Source: Methylococcales bacterium (GTDB taxonomy: Bacteria > Pseudomonadota > Gammaproteobacteria > Methylococcales > Methylomonadaceae). Taken from it: a stretch of 7,274 nt of DNA. Location of the stretch: contig JAGLEW010000001.1 of assembly GCA_023144875.1 (NCBI GenBank), positions 1 to 7,274 on the forward strand, read 5' to 3'. The first letter of the stretch is position 1. Each line of letters begins with the position of its first letter. Both the position numbers and the translations under genes were made by a program. Below are positions 6,697-7,274 of the stretch, one piece after another. Below the pieces are notes generated by a model. The model worked only from the letters and a program-made list of their open reading frames with translations, was not told the origin of the DNA and did no database searches.

Positions 6697-6772
6697 TGGC
6701 AGGCCAGGAGGGACTCGAACCCACAACCTGCGGTTTTGGAGACCGCTGCTCTACCAATTGAGCCACTGACCT
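6697..6772 (-). tRNA. tRNA-Trp (anticodon CCA)
   Basis: A complete 76-nt cloverleaf ends in an encoded CCA (6699-6697). The acceptor stem is AGGTCAG with CTGGCCT (one T-G pair), and the discriminator is G. D arm: GCTC-AATTGGTA-GAGC. Anticodon stem: GCGGT/ACCGC around CTCCAAA, with anticodon CCA at 6739-6737. T arm: GTGGG-TTCGAGT-CCCTC. G73 and CCA are tryptophan identity elements, and the D and anticodon arms are very close to E. coli tRNA-Trp. Positions 50 and 64 form a T-T mismatch in the T stem. tRNA-Trp next to secE is a familiar gammaproteobacterial arrangement, seen for example in pseudomonads. Short flanks TTTGAAT and ATTCAAA can pair across the mature ends. Confidence 0.97.
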
Positions 6773-6795
6773 ATTCAAACCTTAAAGAACTGATT

Positions 6796-6843
6796 ATGAT
6801 ACATTAGCTATTCTTGCCATTCAAGACTTTTTAATATTTTTTT
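6796..6843 (-). promoter_or_regulatory. Promoter with UP-like tract for tRNA-Trp-secE-nusG
   Basis: TTGAAT (6824-6819), a 17-nt spacer and TATCAT (6801-6796) match sigma-70 at 4 and 5 of 6 positions and lie 24 nt before the tRNA. The predicted start near 6789 leaves a leader of about 16 nt. Directly upstream is a 16-base run of only A and T (6843-6828), at about -39 to -54, where an UP element contacts the alpha subunits in stable-RNA promoters. There is no GC-rich discriminator. Confidence 0.65.
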
Positions 6844-6992
6844 CGTCTATCCCACATAAAACACCCAAAAAATTGCTCTACATCCACAAAACTCTTGACT
6901 GCTCTTCCCCCAATAATTATTCAACATTGAGGGATGAACAATACCTCCGTCAAACATAATAAGTTCAGTTGAAATAGTATTTTAAAATATGC

Positions 6993-7014
6993 AACCCTTT
7001 AATTTTAAAAGGTT
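6993..7014. repeat. AT-rich inverted repeat
   Basis: AACCCTTTAA and TTAAAAGGTT are complementary except at one position and are separated by two bases. No clean T-run follows on either strand, so a terminator is unlikely. A perfect 12-bp palindrome, TATTTTAAAATA, lies just before it at 6978-6989. Confidence 0.45.
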
Positions 7015-7017
7015 TCT

Positions 7018-7050
7018 AGTTATTTTATTCATTTACTAATAAAATCAACT
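7018..7050. repeat. Bulged 12-bp inverted repeat
   Basis: AGTT and ATTTTATT (7018-7029) pair with AATAAAAT and AACT (7038-7050) around an 8-base loop, with a single C bulge at 7046. It follows the previous inverted repeat by three bases. Function is unknown, and AT-rich sequence yields such structures easily. Confidence 0.45.
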
Positions 7051-7211
7051 TCATATATTCACCAAAATGAGATGCAAAAATATAAAAGCATACGTGTCAA
7101 GTCCAGATAGGTCACAAACCCTTTTTTTGAAAAAACTATTCAACCTTACAATATTTCAGAAGGCGCTCGTTTTAAAGGATATTATCGTACAGTAAGGTAT
7201 TACAGGGCATC

Positions 7212-7238
7212 AATAAAAAGGGTCGCGTCCCCTTTATT
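7212..7238. repeat. REP-like palindrome with GGGTCGCGTCCC core
   Basis: AATAAAAAGGG and CCCTTTATT flank TCGCGTC; AAAGGG/CCCTTT pairs perfectly and the outer AATAAA continues after a two-base bulge. The GC-rich core stands out from its AT-rich surroundings. A second inverted repeat (7237-7247 with 7254-7264, one mismatch) adjoins it. The shape recalls dispersed palindromic repeats mobilised by REP-associated transposases, but copy number cannot be judged from one window. Confidence 0.45.
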
Positions 7239-7274
7239 TTCTTTGATTTTAACATCAAAAAAAACCTCGGTGAT

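Larger units (their letters stand above)
6844..7274. other. Right flank without a supportable gene
   Basis: This AT-rich stretch upstream of the tRNA promoter holds several palindromes but no gene I can support. The C-terminus of EF-Tu, which precedes tRNA-Trp-secE in many relatives, is absent for at least 430 bp. Two frames stay open to the right edge: minus strand 7274-7200 (24 residues to a stop, starting ITEVFFDVKI) and plus strand 7111-7274 (no ATG). Both cross the palindromes near 7212-7264, so they are as likely to be by-products of repeats as gene ends. Confidence 0.55.

Noticed and set aside
6893..6921. Plus-strand TTGACT with TATTCA at 17 nt
   Set aside because: The -10 matches only 3 of 6 positions and no gene follows on that strand.
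6847..6957. 36-codon minus-strand frame (MFDGGIVHPSMLNNYWG and on)
   Set aside because: It has an ATG but no ribosome binding site, no recognisable family and a length common by chance; composition rich in Trp and Cys is curious but not enough.
7072..7100. Perfect -35 TTGACA on the minus strand
   Set aside because: At 16-18 nt spacing the -10 position offers only TTGCAT-like sequence (3 of 6), and the closer TATATT is far too near.
1..7274. CRISPR array, insertion sequence with a transposase gene, or rRNA genes
   Set aside because: No regularly spaced repeats, no transposase-like frame and no rRNA sequence were found on either strand.

Overview
This window is the conserved secE-nusG-rplKAJL-rpoB transcription/translation cluster of a gammaproteobacterium, read entirely from the minus strand (right to left), with tRNA-Trp just upstream of secE. 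Every protein aligns closely, from memory, with its E. coli counterpart. Gene order, the tRNA-Trp/secE junction and the rplL-rpoB attenuator are all gammaproteobacterial. The DNA is AT-rich by eye and prefers A/T-ending codons, which would fit a low-GC member of the Thiotrichales or Methylococcales. No marker in the window settles the genus.

Layout in transcription order: 7274-6844 is AT-rich sequence with palindromes and no gene I can support. A strong promoter with an UP-like tract lies at 6843-6796. Then come tRNA-Trp (6772-6697), secE (6650-6270) and nusG (6266-5733). A rho-independent terminator (5710-5675) overlaps a candidate promoter for the ribosomal protein genes. Next are rplK (5633-5202) and rplA (5201-4509, abutting), the L10 leader (about 4465-4321), rplJ (4315-3788, GTG start), a short hairpin spacer and rplL (3719-3342). 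Tandem hairpins with a weak attenuator precede rpoB (3220-1), which runs off the left edge after 1073 codons, so roughly the last fifth of the protein is missing.

Together the genes encode the SecE subunit of the protein translocase, the elongation/antitermination factor NusG, the L1 stalk protein, the L11-L10-L12 GTPase-associated stalk and the beta subunit of RNA polymerase. Most control elements sit where the E. coli model predicts: L1 feedback on rplK, L10-L12 feedback on rplJ, and partial termination before rpoB.

I found no new defence, mobile or biosynthetic system. The observations most worth following are the promoter/terminator overlap between nusG and rplK, an 11-residue tandem repeat in the L12-binding helix of L10, the rplJ start region (a GTG overlapped by an out-of-frame ATG, behind alternative leader hairpins), pairing between leader and trailer around tRNA-Trp, and the palindrome-rich right flank where tuf might have been expected.
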